Shown: positions 49,821 to 59,547, counted from the first letter of the stretch. The stretch: DNA of 64,000 nucleotides from JBBQKI01 sp038326725 (GCA_038326725.1 JBBQKI010000003.1:1-64000); one strand, 5' to 3'. Notes: generated from the letters alone by a model not told the origin. A program made the numbers and translations.

Positions 49821-52277
49821 ATGAGATTATTTTTTTCTGCTTTCCTTTTTCTTTTTTCCATCATTTTATTTGCCCAACAACCTGTAAAAGACATCACTGT
49901 AAAAGGAAAAATAATGGAGGAAGGTTCCAGTTATCCTTTGGAATATGCAACCGTGGTATTTATTGATGCTCAAAATAATATCGTTACCGGGGGCATTACG
50001 GATGGTCAGGGAAATTATAGCATTGAAGTGCCAACAGGGCTTTATACCGTTCAATTTGAATTTATTTCTTATAAAACAAAACGGCTCACCAATCAAAACC
50101 TATCGCAGAATACAGCTTTGCCGCCGGTTTCCCTTGCCATGGATGCAGCTGGGCTTGATGAAGTGGTAGTGCGGGCCGAAACCACCGAAGTGCAGATACG
50201 GTTGGACAAAAAAATATACAACATCGGGAAAGACCTTACCAGCGGCGGAGCTACTGTAAGCGATGCATTAAATAATGTCCCTTCAGTAACGGTTGATGTG
50301 GAAGGTGCCATTTCGCTTCGCGGAAACGAAAACGTGCGAATCCTTATCAATGGTAAACCTTCAGCCCTTGCAGGTTTTGGATCCACCGATGCCTTGCGGC
50401 AACTTCCGGCGGAAGCTATTGACAGGATAGAGGTGATTACCTCTCCCTCCGCACGTTATGATGCCGAAGGTACCGCGGGAATTCTGAATATTATTCTTAA
50501 AAAAGAAAATACATTGGGAATTAATGGTTCTTTAAGCACCAATTTTACATATCCTTTGGGTAGCAATGTCTCCACTAACATAAATTTAAGGACGGACAAA
50601 TTCAACATTTTCAACACTACCAGTCTAAGTTATCGGGATTCCCCCGGGAGTGCCTATTTTGAAAACCGATACAAATCGGACAGTATCGTAAATCCGTTTG
50701 TAATCGAAGAGAGGAAATACAACCGAATGAATCAAGGCTTCAACACCAATTTGGGGATTGAATATTACCTGACCGAAAAATCATCACTTACCGCTTCAGG
50801 TTTTTTCCGCTTGGGCGACAATAAAGATGTTACGATAAACGATACCAGGGAATTTGACCGTGAAGATGTTTTAGCCACTACGCGAAAGCGAACCGAAACC
50901 GAAAATGAAGAAGACACCAGCTATCAGTTTTCACTAAATTATGTAAATAATTTTGATAATGATGGCCACATCCTGACTACCGACCTGCAGTATGAAAATG
51001 ATGAAGAAATAGAAAATTCATTTATTAATGAACGACAAATTTTTCCAATAGATTCACGGCTACCTGCTGAAGATATTACAACAAAAGAAACTCAAAAAGA
51101 ATATTTGGCGCAAATTGATTACGTTCGCCCCATTGGTGAAAATGCTCAGCTTGAAGCGGGTTATCGGGGAAATTTTCAAGAAACCGCAACAAATTATCTG
51201 TTGCGGGAGGAAGATGGGATAAACGGAAGTTTTATTCGCAATGACAGTCTATCGAATATTTTTATTTATAACGAAAATGTGAATGCGCTTTATTCTCAAT
51301 ATGGGGATAAATTTGGAAAATTTTCTTTTTTATTGGGTCTTCGTTTAGAGCATACGCAACTAAAAGGAGAAGTGGCCGCAGAAAATCTAAACCCTGCCAA
51401 CGCTGATATTGACTTTAATTTCGATAAAAATTATACCGGGCTTTTCCCGACCGTGAACATTACCTATGAGCTTTCGGAAATGGAAAATATTACCTTGGGA
51501 TACAATCGAAGGATAAACCGCCCAAATGGCTGGTTCATTAATCCATTTCCATCGCGTGCAAGTGAAGCCAATGTATTTCAGGGAAACCCGGATTTGGACC
51601 CTGCTTACTCCAGCGCATTTGACCTCGGGTATTTGAAACGGTGGGATAAGCTTACATTGACTTCTTCAGTATATTTTCAGCATGAAACTGATGCCTTTGA
51701 AAGGATACAGGAAGATACGGGCGAAGTTACCCAAAATGGCATTCCAATTATCCGTTCGTTGCCGATTAATCTTTCCACCAATCAGCGCTATGGCTTTGAG
51801 GCTGGAATGCTTTACAATCCAATGGATTGGTTGCGATTGAACGGAAGTTTCAATTATTTCAAGTTTGTGACCGAAGGATTTTTTAATGGCACCGATTACG
51901 GAACCGATAATACTAGCTGGTTTGCACGATTCAGTTCAAAAATAAGTTTGCCCTCTAAAATTGAATGGCAAACAAATGCTTTTTTCCGTGGACCGTACAA
52001 CAATGCCCAAACAGAAACCGAAGGTATTTTTTCCATTGACATGGCCTTGAGCAAAGATATTATGGAGGATCAGGCCACATTGGGTTTTAACGTTAATGAC
52101 CTTTTAAACTCGCAGAGAAGAAAATCCTTTACAGATGCGGAAACTTTTACAAGCCGAAGTGAATTCCAGTGGAGGCCACGCCAGTTTACCGTTTCATTTA
52201 CTTACAGGTTCAACCAGAAAAAAGAACGTCAACCGTCACGTGAAGTACAAAGTAGAGAGGAAGGATTTGAAGGATAA
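49821..52277 (+). CDS. TonB-type outer-membrane beta-barrel family protein
   Basis: An 818-residue receptor with signal peptide (about 1-20, ending LFAQQ), carboxypeptidase-like domain (about 24-115), plug (about 130-220, ISLRGNENVRILINGKPSAL, then IEVITSPSARYDAEGTAGIL) and a barrel of the OMP_b-brl_3 type (PNGWFINPFPSRASEANVFQ motif). The C-terminus has an Arg/Glu-rich extension after the last strand (QPSREVQSREEGFEG), unusual for BAM substrates, so the true last strand is TVSFTYRFNQ. No SusD is near. Substrate unknown. A TTTG-n24-TATTTTCG sequence at 49762-49797 is a weak promoter candidate. Confidence 0.88.
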   Translation: MRLFFSAFLFLFSIILFAQQPVKDITVKGKIMEEGSSYPLEYATVVFIDAQNNIVTGGITDGQGNYSIEVPTGLYTVQFEFISYKTKRLTNQNLSQNTALPPVSLAMDAAGLDEVVVRAETTEVQIRLDKKIYNIGKDLTSGGATVSDALNNVPSVTVDVEGAISLRGNENVRILINGKPSALAGFGSTDALRQLPAEAIDRIEVITSPSARYDAEGTAGILNIILKKENTLGINGSLSTNFTYPLGSNVSTNINLRTDKFNIFNTTSLSYRDSPGSAYFENRYKSDSIVNPFVIEERKYNRMNQGFNTNLGIEYYLTEKSSLTASGFFRLGDNKDVTINDTREFDREDVLATTRKRTETENEEDTSYQFSLNYVNNFDNDGHILTTDLQYENDEEIENSFINERQIFPIDSRLPAEDITTKETQKEYLAQIDYVRPIGENAQLEAGYRGNFQETATNYLLREEDGINGSFIRNDSLSNIFIYNENVNALYSQYGDKFGKFSFLLGLRLEHTQLKGEVAAENLNPANADIDFNFDKNYTGLFPTVNITYELSEMENITLGYNRRINRPNGWFINPFPSRASEANVFQGNPDLDPAYSSAFDLGYLKRWDKLTLTSSVYFQHETDAFERIQEDTGEVTQNGIPIIRSLPINLSTNQRYGFEAGMLYNPMDWLRLNGSFNYFKFVTEGFFNGTDYGTDNTSWFARFSSKISLPSKIEWQTNAFFRGPYNNAQTETEGIFSIDMALSKDIMEDQATLGFNVNDLLNSQRRKSFTDAETFTSRSEFQWRPRQFTVSFTYRFNQKKERQPSREVQSREEGFEG

Positions 52278-52348
52278 TTAGATGTCAGCTAAGCTTTTCG
52301 GCTCAACTCAAGATAGGCTAAAGTTGAAATATTTATTAATAGAAATAA

Positions 52349-52377
52349 AAAAAGGAAGCTCGAAAGGCTTCCTTTTT
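52349..52377. terminator. Bidirectional terminator between the barrel gene and the small membrane gene
   Basis: AAAAGGAAGC pairs with GCTTCCTTTT around a 7-nt loop. A-run and T-run flanks serve both strands: the barrel gene (stop 52277) and the minus-strand 56-residue gene (stop 52396). Confidence 0.8.
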
Positions 52378-52395
52378 ATTATATATACATTTGAT

Positions 52396-52566
52396 TTAGA
52401 ACTTCTTTTCTTTCTTTTTGGCATCGTTTTTCATTTTCCATTTTTCATAAAAAGCCCCACCAATCCAATAAGGGATAATGGCTATCAAAAAAATCATCAG
52501 CCAAAAACCGATGGTCAAAATGGTTAAAAATGCTAAAAATCCTAAATATTGATCAAAGTCGAACAT
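52396..52566 (-). CDS. 56-residue small membrane protein
   Basis: ATG 52566 to TAA 52396. One or two close membrane segments (about 8-39, LGFLAFLTILTIGFWLMIFL then IAIIPYWIGG) precede a very basic cytoplasmic tail (EKWKMKNDAKKKEKKF). It ends 18 bp before the bidirectional terminator. It is independent of its convergent neighbour. This layout (hydrophobic, then positive tail) is common in small regulatory membrane proteins of Bacteroidota. No family recognised. Confidence 0.6.
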   Translation of the reverse strand: MFDFDQYLGFLAFLTILTIGFWLMIFLIAIIPYWIGGAFYEKWKMKNDAKKKEKKF

Positions 52567-52691
52567 AACGAATAGTGATTATTTTGATTCTCCAAAGATA
52601 ACGGGAATTTTTAAAAACAACAATATAAATTATTCAATTCCCAAATACTAAATAAACAATTACCCGGGTAGGGCAACTTTAGCGTTTTCAC

Positions 52692-52699
52692 TAACTTTG
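52692..52699 (+). promoter_or_regulatory. -7 promoter element of fumC
   Basis: TAACTTTG matches TAnnTTTG, 27 bp before the ATG at 52727. The expected TTG at -33 is not clear. Confidence 0.4.
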
Positions 52700-52726
52700 T
52701 AAAGTTTTTCACTTCAAAATCATACA

Positions 52727-54115
52727 ATGGATTACAGGATAGAAAAAGATACCATGGGCGAGGTAAAAGTACCCGCAGATAAACTTTGGGGCGCGCAAAC
52801 GGAGCGTTCACGAAACAATTTTAAAATTGGCCCCTCGGCATCCATGCCGTTGGAAATTATTTATGGTTTTGCTTATCTAAAAAAGGCAGCTGCATATACA
52901 AATTGCGAAATGGGAATCCTTGCTGAAGAAAAAAGGGATTTGATAGCCAAAGTCTGCGACGAAATTTTAACTGGAAGGCACGATGAGCAATTCCCATTGG
53001 TGATTTGGCAGACTGGCAGCGGTACACAAAGCAACATGAACCTGAACGAAGTGATTGCCAACCGGGCGCAACAATTGGCAGGAAAAAAAATAGGCGAAGG
53101 CGAAAAAACCCTCCAGCCTAATGACGATGTGAACAAATCACAATCTTCAAATGATACTTTCCCAACGGGGATGCACATTGCTGCTTATAAAAAATTAATC
53201 GACATTACCATTCCCGGGGTTCAACAATTGCACGCAACCCTTTTGCAAAAAGCCGAGGATTTTAAAGATGTGGTGAAAATAGGTCGTACCCATTTGATGG
53301 ATGCCACACCCCTAACCTTGGGGCAGGAATTCAGCGGTTACGCTTCCCAATTGGCTCACGGATTAAAAGCTCTGGAAAACACCCTCCCACATTTGGCGGA
53401 ACTTGCTTTGGGGGGCACTGCCGTGGGCACGGGAATCAATGCTCCCAAAGGTTATGATGTGAAAGTTGCAAAATATATTTCCCAATTTACCGGACTGCCA
53501 TTTGTTACCGCTGAAAATAAATTTGAAGCCCTCGCCGCGCATGATGCCATTGTGGAATCTCATGGAGCCTTAAAACAATTGGCAATTAGTTTAAACAAAA
53601 TAGCGAATGATGTCCGATTACTGGCAAGTGGTCCAAGGAGCGGAATTGGCGAAATAATGATCCCGGCAAACGAGCCCGGTTCTTCCATTATGCCCGGAAA
53701 AGTAAATCCTACCCAATGCGAAGCTTTAACCATGGTTTGCGCACAGGTAATAGGGAACGATATGGCCATTGCCGTTGGCGGGATGCAAGGTCATTTTGAA
53801 CTTAACGTCTTCAAGCCCGTGATGGCTGCAAATTTTCTGCAATCCGCTCAATTATTGGGCGATGCGTGTATTTCTTTTGATGAACACTGCGCACAGGGAA
53901 TTGAGCCTAATTATGAAATCATCAAAAAACAGCTTAACAATTCGCTGATGCTGGTTACGGCTTTAAACCCAAAAATTGGGTACTACAAAGCTGCCGAGAT
54001 TGCGAATACTGCGCACAAAAACGGAACTACTTTGAAAGAAGAAGCTGTTAATCTGGGTTATTTAACTGCGGAAGAGTTTGATGCTTGGGTGAAACCGGAG
54101 GATATGGTGGGGTAA
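52727..54115 (+). CDS. fumC: Class II fumarate hydratase
   Basis: Iron-independent fumarase of the citric acid cycle (fumarate to malate). Substrate motif TGSGTQSNMN near residues 103-112, GRTHLMDATPLTLGQE near 187-202, and the family signature GSSIMPGKVNPTQCE (about 317-331) with catalytic serine in the SS loop are all present. The 462-residue length is normal. Its last 234 bp recur downstream in diverged form (see 54323-54545), so the gene's own C-terminus (WVKPEDMVG) may come from a recombination event. Confidence 0.97.
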   Translation: MDYRIEKDTMGEVKVPADKLWGAQTERSRNNFKIGPSASMPLEIIYGFAYLKKAAAYTNCEMGILAEEKRDLIAKVCDEILTGRHDEQFPLVIWQTGSGTQSNMNLNEVIANRAQQLAGKKIGEGEKTLQPNDDVNKSQSSNDTFPTGMHIAAYKKLIDITIPGVQQLHATLLQKAEDFKDVVKIGRTHLMDATPLTLGQEFSGYASQLAHGLKALENTLPHLAELALGGTAVGTGINAPKGYDVKVAKYISQFTGLPFVTAENKFEALAAHDAIVESHGALKQLAISLNKIANDVRLLASGPRSGIGEIMIPANEPGSSIMPGKVNPTQCEALTMVCAQVIGNDMAIAVGGMQGHFELNVFKPVMAANFLQSAQLLGDACISFDEHCAQGIEPNYEIIKKQLNNSLMLVTALNPKIGYYKAAEIANTAHKNGTTLKEEAVNLGYLTAEEFDAWVKPEDMVG

Positions 54116-54221
54116 TATCGGTTATGGTTTTGGGTTCCGGGTTTAGTAGCTGTTTTCAGTTGCAGTAGGCAGTTTTGCACTTTTCATATATTTTTCTTCC
54201 GATAGTAAGTTGATTTTTTGG

Positions 54222-54326
54222 GATTGCAAGTTTGTTCTGCACGATTGCACGATGGCATTGTACACTTGTACTGTGGCATTGCAAACTTGTACACTGGCAG
54301 TGTAAGATTGAAAGTTGGCTCTGAAC
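54222..54326 (+). repeat. Five imperfect 21-bp tandem repeats
   Basis: Units begin at 54222, 54243, 54264, 54285 and 54306, with consensus near GATTGYACRNTGGCATTGYAC. On the minus strand the units translate in frame to seven-residue repeats such as QVCNATV, QVYNAIV and QSCRTNL, but no start region supports a gene. The last unit runs directly into the partial fumC copy. Between the fumC stop and the array (54116-54221) I see nothing else. Confidence 0.8.
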
Positions 54327-54545
54327 ATTGTGCACAAGGAATAGAGCCAAATTATGAAGTCATTAAAAAACAGCTAAACAATTCGCTAATGCTGGTTACC
54401 GCGCTCAACCCAAAAATTGGCTATTACAAAGCCGCTGAAATTGCAAATACAGATCACAAAAATGGAACTACTAAAAGAAGAAGCTGTTAATCTGGGTTAT
54501 TTAACTGCGGAAGAATTTGATGCTTGGGTGAGGGAACCGGGGTAG
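54323..54545 (+). pseudogene. Diverged, frameshifted partial copy of the fumC 3' end
   Basis: This repeats fumC 53882-54115. Over the first 49 codons about 23 codons differ, but only two change the residue (I to V and A to D). A net 2-bp deletion after GGAACTACT shifts the frame and stops at 54490; the original frame resumes to end in WVREPG at the TAG 54543-54545. It has no start codon of its own. The synonymous pattern shows it once belonged to a working fumC of another lineage rather than arising by recent duplication here. Confidence 0.93.
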
Positions 54546-54588
54546 GGATTTTTTCAGAATTCGAGACAACGATTGAGATATGAGATTT

Positions 54589-55416
54589 TTAATCTTTTTC
54601 GTCTTTATAAATTTTTTCCCAAGCTTTTCTTTTCATTGTAAAAAGAGATTCCTTTTCCAAATCAAATATGGATACTTCTTTTTCGCTCATTACAATGTGC
54701 TGATTCCATTCAACAAAATTTTTGTACAGCAACAAAGTACAAATATCTGTTGACGAAATATAGTCCGTTACAATATGCGAATGAAATGTTGATACTGTTG
54801 GGTTTTCTATATCTTCATCTGCATAAGAAAATTGTAAAATTGAATTGTGGATCTTTTCTTTCTTGACAAATTCATTTTTCTTATTGTAAGTAAATTTATA
54901 ATCATTCCCAATCAAAACGATTCCAGATACTTTCGGACCGGTCAAAACAAATACATTTCTTTCCTTGTCCTTAATGACTGGAATAAAGTTTAAGGATGTA
55001 TTCTCATAAAAGCTGAAAAATTTTTCTGTATCCGAATAAGCTTTATCTCTTGCATCTTGTCTTATAACAATTAAATTTTTCTCCATTTCGGTTGCTATTT
55101 GATTTACTGTGTCAATTTTAATTGGATTTGTTTGTGGCAAGCTGTCAAACTGATAGCGTATCAATATTTTGTCCGAATCAAATCGGCTGAAGAAAATGGT
55201 ATTTATTTTATTATCAGTTGTTTCATATGATAGATACCCGCCAACAGAATCTCTCTTTGATTGAAATCTTTCCAGCATATTATCGGTACCATACCAAGAA
55301 CCCTTTTCTAATCTGTACAGCAATTTTCCTTCGGCTAATATTTTTTCCGTTTCCTTATTTTGTGAAAAAACCATGACACTAAATAATAGTAAAAAGAATA
55401 AAATTATTTTCTGCAT
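54589..55416 (-). CDS. Exported protein of unknown function
   Basis: A 275-residue protein. The ATG at 55416 is preferred to 55443 because it starts a signal peptide directly (MQKIILFFLLLFSVMVFSQ). The mature region is mainly beta and lysine-rich (KNEFVKKEKIHNSILQFSYA) with a C-terminal helical basic part (TMKRKAWEKIYKDEKD). I see no catalytic motif. It is monocistronic, with its own promoter region at 55480-55509. Confidence 0.75.
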   Translation of the reverse strand: MQKIILFFLLLFSVMVFSQNKETEKILAEGKLLYRLEKGSWYGTDNMLERFQSKRDSVGGYLSYETTDNKINTIFFSRFDSDKILIRYQFDSLPQTNPIKIDTVNQIATEMEKNLIVIRQDARDKAYSDTEKFFSFYENTSLNFIPVIKDKERNVFVLTGPKVSGIVLIGNDYKFTYNKKNEFVKKEKIHNSILQFSYADEDIENPTVSTFHSHIVTDYISSTDICTLLLYKNFVEWNQHIVMSEKEVSIFDLEKESLFTMKRKAWEKIYKDEKD

Positions 55417-55479
55417 TTGTGTTCTGCTTTTAATTATGGGCAAGGTCTATATGTATGCATGCCCTTATTTTGCTATTAC

Positions 55480-55509
55480 CAAATATAAACGTATTGTGCA
55501 AATTTGCAA
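55480..55509 (-). promoter_or_regulatory. Promoter with a palindrome over the -33 element
   Basis: On the minus strand TTG (55509-55507), a 19-bp spacer and TATATTTG (55487-55480) match the Bacteroidota consensus. The perfect palindrome TGCAAATTTGCA (55497-55508) covers the -33 end, where a repressor could bind. It precedes the exported-protein gene starting at 55416. Confidence 0.5.
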
Positions 55510-55573
55510 TAAGTCGGTAATCTTTGTCCAGATAACTGTTCCGGCAAAAGCGGTTGGGGCGCAATGGGTTTTT

Positions 55574-58500
55574 TCACCCCTTCTTCAAATAATATTTCCT
55601 ATGCCTGAAATAAGCCAAAATACTTATCACCAAAGCAATCACAACAATATACCAAACAAAGGTCGGGGTGGCTGGCGCATCGCCACTTGCGTAGGAATGA
55701 AGGCCACTCAGGTAAAAATTCACTCCAAAATAGGTCATCATAATGGAGGCATAAGCAAACATTGCCAAAACATTGAACAACCATTTTCCTCGCAATCCCG
55801 GGACCAAACGGGCGTGAATCACGAAAGCATAGATCATGATACTTATCAAGGCCCAAGTTTCCTTTGGGTCCCATCCCCAATAGCGGCCCCAGCTTTCATT
55901 CGCCCATTGCCCGCCCAAAAAGTTGCCGATGGTGAGCATAACCAAACCAACGGTAAGCGCCATTTCGGTAATAATGGTAAGTTCAGAAATGTTCAATTCC
56001 ATTTTATTGAAATTGTTTTTGGTGGTAAAAATCATCAGTAACAAAGATGTCGCGGCAAGGATCAAACCTAAGGTAAAGGGTCCGTAACTGCCAACGATCA
56101 CGGCAACGTGTATCATCAACCAATAGCTGTCCAAAACCGGCTGAAGGTTTGCAATGGCGGGGTCCAACCAATTTTCGTGGGCAACCCATAAAATAATTGC
56201 TGCCACAAAAGCAGTGGATGCCACTGTTAAATCACTTTTTCTACCAAAAGCAAGCCCAAAGAAAACCGTGGCCCAAGCCACATAAATCACGGATTCGTAA
56301 GCATCACTCCAAGGGGCGTGGCCGCTAACGTACCATCTTAAAGCCATTCCCAAGGTCATTAATGCAAAGAATACCCAAATAATTACCTTACAGGTTTTAA
56401 TGGATAATCGAAGAAATCTTCTATCCTTGAAAAGCTGGACAATGATCAATACAAACATTATTAAACCAATCAGGGCGAAATATTTATACAACCGATTGAA
56501 AATATCGGCTTTGTTATAAATGGTTTCGGCTTTTATCCTGCTCTCCGATGGCATTACCTCACTGCCGTATTTATTCTGAAAATTGGTGATGCTTTCCAAA
56601 AATTCCTCTGCTTGCGAATAATCACCCGTAAGGCGAGCTTCTTTTAAACTATCAAAATATAATGGCAAAATATTACGTGCATAAAGCGAATCCATTCCTT
56701 TTAAATTGGCTTGTTGCAGCTCGGGATACGAAACCCAAGTATTGTTACCATCGCCGGGAATGGGGAATATTTTTAAAATGCTCCCGCTCAAAGCTTGGTT
56801 CAAGACCGAAAAATTTTCGTGTGCCTTGATAAAGTCTTTTTGAAACTGGTTGGGGGTAGGGGTTTTTGTGGCCTCTTCCAGATATGGCTCTAATTTATAA
56901 TTCCCTTTTTCGTCGAAAAGATCCAAAAGCGCAAGGTTTTTTTGACCTTCCGGAATGCCGGCAATGTGGCGGATACTATCATTCCCACGTTTTAAACTAA
57001 TGAGCGGTACTTCCACCCAAAATCTAGGAAACTCCGTCATTGAAATAAAAACCTGGTTTGCATCCAAACCTTCATAATTATCTTTTTTACTAACTTTCCT
57101 TAAGAGTTCGCTCGCAAAAGTATTTACTGGCTTCATCCGGCCATTGTCCTGAATAATGAGGTGGGCGAACTTGGCAGCGTGTTCCTTGTTTACTGCGTTG
57201 GCCTTTATGAGGGAATCGATTTGCTGTTGCGAAGTTTTTATGTGCTGTGGATGCGGGGTTTGAGCCATTCCTGAAAATGAAACCAAAATAATCAGCAATG
57301 CCGCGAGTTTTGATTTCTTCTTTTTCACTTTGTCCAGCATTTTTTTAAGGGAGGCAAAGCGGGTATTTTTATCAAAAAGGATTGCCATTAATGCAAAGTA
57401 TAAAAGGAAATATCCGATATACGTAATCCATGTACCCCAAAAATCATGGTTTACTGAGAGAACCGTTCCTTTCTCATCGGGATCAAAACTTGCCTGAAAA
57501 AACCTATAGCCTTTATGGTCCAGCACATTATTCATAAAAATGTCCGCATCAAAAGAATCCGTATCGGTATTGTTTACAGTAACTTCGCTTTTAAATGCAG
57601 AATAGCCTTTTTCCGTTCCGGGATATTTATCGGCTATAAAATCGTTAAGGGTAATGCTGAAAGGCAAATCCTTTTTTTGCGAACCATAACTAACGTACAC
57701 TTTTAGCCCACCTACTTCCACTTCGGTGGGATTTGGTTCTGTGCCACGACCCCCGAGCAATTCCACGGTTTTAGTTTCTCCTGCGGAACTTACTTCCAAA
57801 ATCAATCCATTTTGGTTTGCGGGTTCGTCCGGTTCCGTTTTTACGAGGCCATAATTGCCTTTGCTCATGGGATCCGGGATTACAAAAGACATTCCGGCCA
57901 ATTGATATAGCGACCGAAGCATCAATGGCTGTAAACTGTCCGCTATAACTTGACCCTGCATTTGGTCTGCCATCCGCATATAACTGCCTCCAAAAGGCGA
58001 GGAAATAGTATAACTTCCGTCTTCCGCGCAAGTAATGTTTATTGCGCCTTCGGTGGGTTTGTTAACTGCAAAAAGGACATTGTGAATACTTGAAACCTCC
58101 CCTACTTTTATAATGTGGTCATGCCTTTCACCATCACCTGCTTCCACTATTTTGAGGAATTCCTTGCCTTCATCGGAAGGAATAAGGCCTTCTTTGGCGC
58201 CCTGAATATAATTTTTATAGGAAATGGAAACGGGTTGTTCGTTATAATCGGTTTCAATGGTAAAACTATTATCCAATCGTTCAGAAAGATGAAGCACTTT
58301 GGGTGGAAGGTTCCGCCGTTGCTGAACCCCGTCAATTTGATAATCGCCATCAATAAAGACGGTGAGGTAAGTTTTATCTGAGAGGATATAATTAGACGTA
58401 GCCCCTTCGCGGATGTGCATCACCCCTTCAAAGCCGATGTATCGGGTTACGAATGCGCCTATCAAAATTAAAATAAAGGAAAGATGGAGCATCAGTGTCG

Positions 58501-58741
58501 CCCATTTTTTCTTTTTATAAAGTTGGTAGCGAAAAATATTCCCCGCAAAATTGATGACGAACATCCCCATTATTGCCTCAAACCACCATGCGTTGTAAAT
58601 AAGTTCGCGGGTGTAGTCCGACGGCGGTTTTGCTTCGGAAGCGTCCAAAAAGGTACCGACAGCCATGGCGATTGCGAAAACGAGGAACAAAATTGCGGTA
58701 AGTCGGGTGGAGAAAAGGAGAGCGGCAATTCTTTTTTGCAT
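55574..58741 (-). CDS. ccsBA: Cytochrome c biogenesis protein CcsBA (ResB-ResC fusion)
   Basis: A 1055-residue inner-membrane haem-export and cytochrome c haem lyase (System II). The N-terminal ResB/CcsB-like part (about 1-480) has membrane helices near 10-30, 50-70 and 445-465 with a large periplasmic domain between. The CcsA part has the tryptophan-rich WGWDPKETWALIS signature (about 935-950) and the surrounding histidine-bearing helices. One fused chain is the usual Bacteroidota arrangement. It makes periplasmic c-type cytochromes, so the organism respires with them. Reading frame intact; MQKRIAALLFSTRL start is reasonable. Confidence 0.95.
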   Translation of the reverse strand: MQKRIAALLFSTRLTAILFLVFAIAMAVGTFLDASEAKPPSDYTRELIYNAWWFEAIMGMFVINFAGNIFRYQLYKKKKWATLMLHLSFILILIGAFVTRYIGFEGVMHIREGATSNYILSDKTYLTVFIDGDYQIDGVQQRRNLPPKVLHLSERLDNSFTIETDYNEQPVSISYKNYIQGAKEGLIPSDEGKEFLKIVEAGDGERHDHIIKVGEVSSIHNVLFAVNKPTEGAINITCAEDGSYTISSPFGGSYMRMADQMQGQVIADSLQPLMLRSLYQLAGMSFVIPDPMSKGNYGLVKTEPDEPANQNGLILEVSSAGETKTVELLGGRGTEPNPTEVEVGGLKVYVSYGSQKKDLPFSITLNDFIADKYPGTEKGYSAFKSEVTVNNTDTDSFDADIFMNNVLDHKGYRFFQASFDPDEKGTVLSVNHDFWGTWITYIGYFLLYFALMAILFDKNTRFASLKKMLDKVKKKKSKLAALLIILVSFSGMAQTPHPQHIKTSQQQIDSLIKANAVNKEHAAKFAHLIIQDNGRMKPVNTFASELLRKVSKKDNYEGLDANQVFISMTEFPRFWVEVPLISLKRGNDSIRHIAGIPEGQKNLALLDLFDEKGNYKLEPYLEEATKTPTPNQFQKDFIKAHENFSVLNQALSGSILKIFPIPGDGNNTWVSYPELQQANLKGMDSLYARNILPLYFDSLKEARLTGDYSQAEEFLESITNFQNKYGSEVMPSESRIKAETIYNKADIFNRLYKYFALIGLIMFVLIIVQLFKDRRFLRLSIKTCKVIIWVFFALMTLGMALRWYVSGHAPWSDAYESVIYVAWATVFFGLAFGRKSDLTVASTAFVAAIILWVAHENWLDPAIANLQPVLDSYWLMIHVAVIVGSYGPFTLGLILAATSLLLMIFTTKNNFNKMELNISELTIITEMALTVGLVMLTIGNFLGGQWANESWGRYWGWDPKETWALISIMIYAFVIHARLVPGLRGKWLFNVLAMFAYASIMMTYFGVNFYLSGLHSYASGDAPATPTFVWYIVVIALVISILAYFRHRKYYLKKG

Positions 58742-58807
58742 TATTGCGAATTTTGTGCAAATTTAGGCAATTCCAATATTTTTTTGAGGTTAAATATTAT
58801 TAGAATA

Positions 58808-59203
58808 TTAAGCTTTTTTAGGACGAGCACCAAAAATATTTAAATGAAGAAAAGTGCCCATGGCCCGAGCCCTGTTTTTTGCCCTTTGAGCTGTTTCGCC
58901 TTCAAAATTTTCATCCAATGTTTGCATCCACAGGTTCAGCCACGTGCCAAAGTGAAGCTCGTTCAGTGAATGATTGCATTTTTGGTCAACTTCAATGTGC
59001 TTTGTCAATGGATTGCCCAAATATTTTTTGTTATAAAAAAGATTGGTTTCCCAAAAGTCGGTCAACAGCTCCAAATGCTCTCCCCAATCAGTAATTATCC
59101 CATTGAAGATTGGCCCCAAAAGTGCATCTTGCCTTATTTTCCCATAAAATTCGTTAACCAATAAGAACACGTCTTCCCGTGATTTTATGTCTCGTTTTAT
59201 CAT
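58808..59203 (-). CDS. Group III truncated haemoglobin
   Basis: A 131-residue globin. Start ATG 59203 (MIKRDIKSREDVFLLVNEFY) is chosen because it overlaps the upstream gene's TGA (ATGA) and gives the family length. The proximal haem histidine lies in HSLNELHFGTWLNLW, and AMGTFLHLNIFG is near the C-terminus. Two-over-two globins bind O2, NO or peroxide; role in NO stress is likely but unproven. It is coupled to a small membrane protein and divergent from a Crp/Fnr regulator. Confidence 0.9.
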   Translation of the reverse strand: MIKRDIKSREDVFLLVNEFYGKIRQDALLGPIFNGIITDWGEHLELLTDFWETNLFYNKKYLGNPLTKHIEVDQKCNHSLNELHFGTWLNLWMQTLDENFEGETAQRAKNRARAMGTFLHLNIFGARPKKA

Positions 59204-59490
59204 ATAAATGCGTTGATTGATATCAAAATGGTATTTATTAGCAAGCTTGCCATCAATAGCCAAAAGATAGGTTTAATTTTGGCTTGGACCAAAAGCGCTG
59301 CGTTATAACCCATGCATAGCGATACACAGAGGCTCAGTTGAATTCCGGTTAAAAGTGTGGTTCCATTTGCCAAAATTAGCATTGCTGCAACGGAACCAAT
59401 ACAACTTTGCAAAATGATGCTAAGCGGGACGTACATAAAATAATCATATTCAAACTCGTGAATTACTTCATTTACAGATAGATTTTTCAT
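59200..59490 (-). CDS. Small membrane protein coupled to the globin
   Basis: A 96-residue protein with three hydrophobic segments (about 20-40, 46-66 and 73-93). It precedes the globin with a 4-bp overlap, so they are cotranslated, and is divergent from the Crp/Fnr regulator, with 78 bp between starts. I recall no family. It may serve the globin's electron supply or respond to the same signal; inference only. Confidence 0.72.
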   Translation of the reverse strand: MKNLSVNEVIHEFEYDYFMYVPLSIILQSCIGSVAAMLILANGTTLLTGIQLSLCVSLCMGYNAALLVQAKIKPIFWLLMASLLINTILISINAFI

Positions 59491-59547
59491 TTTGGTATAT
59501 TTATTTATTTCTATGCTGTAAATTTACGCGCCCGCCCACCCCCTATT

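Noticed and set aside
54222..54326. CRISPR array
   Set aside because: Units are contiguous without unique spacers, imperfect and only five, and no cas gene is in the window.
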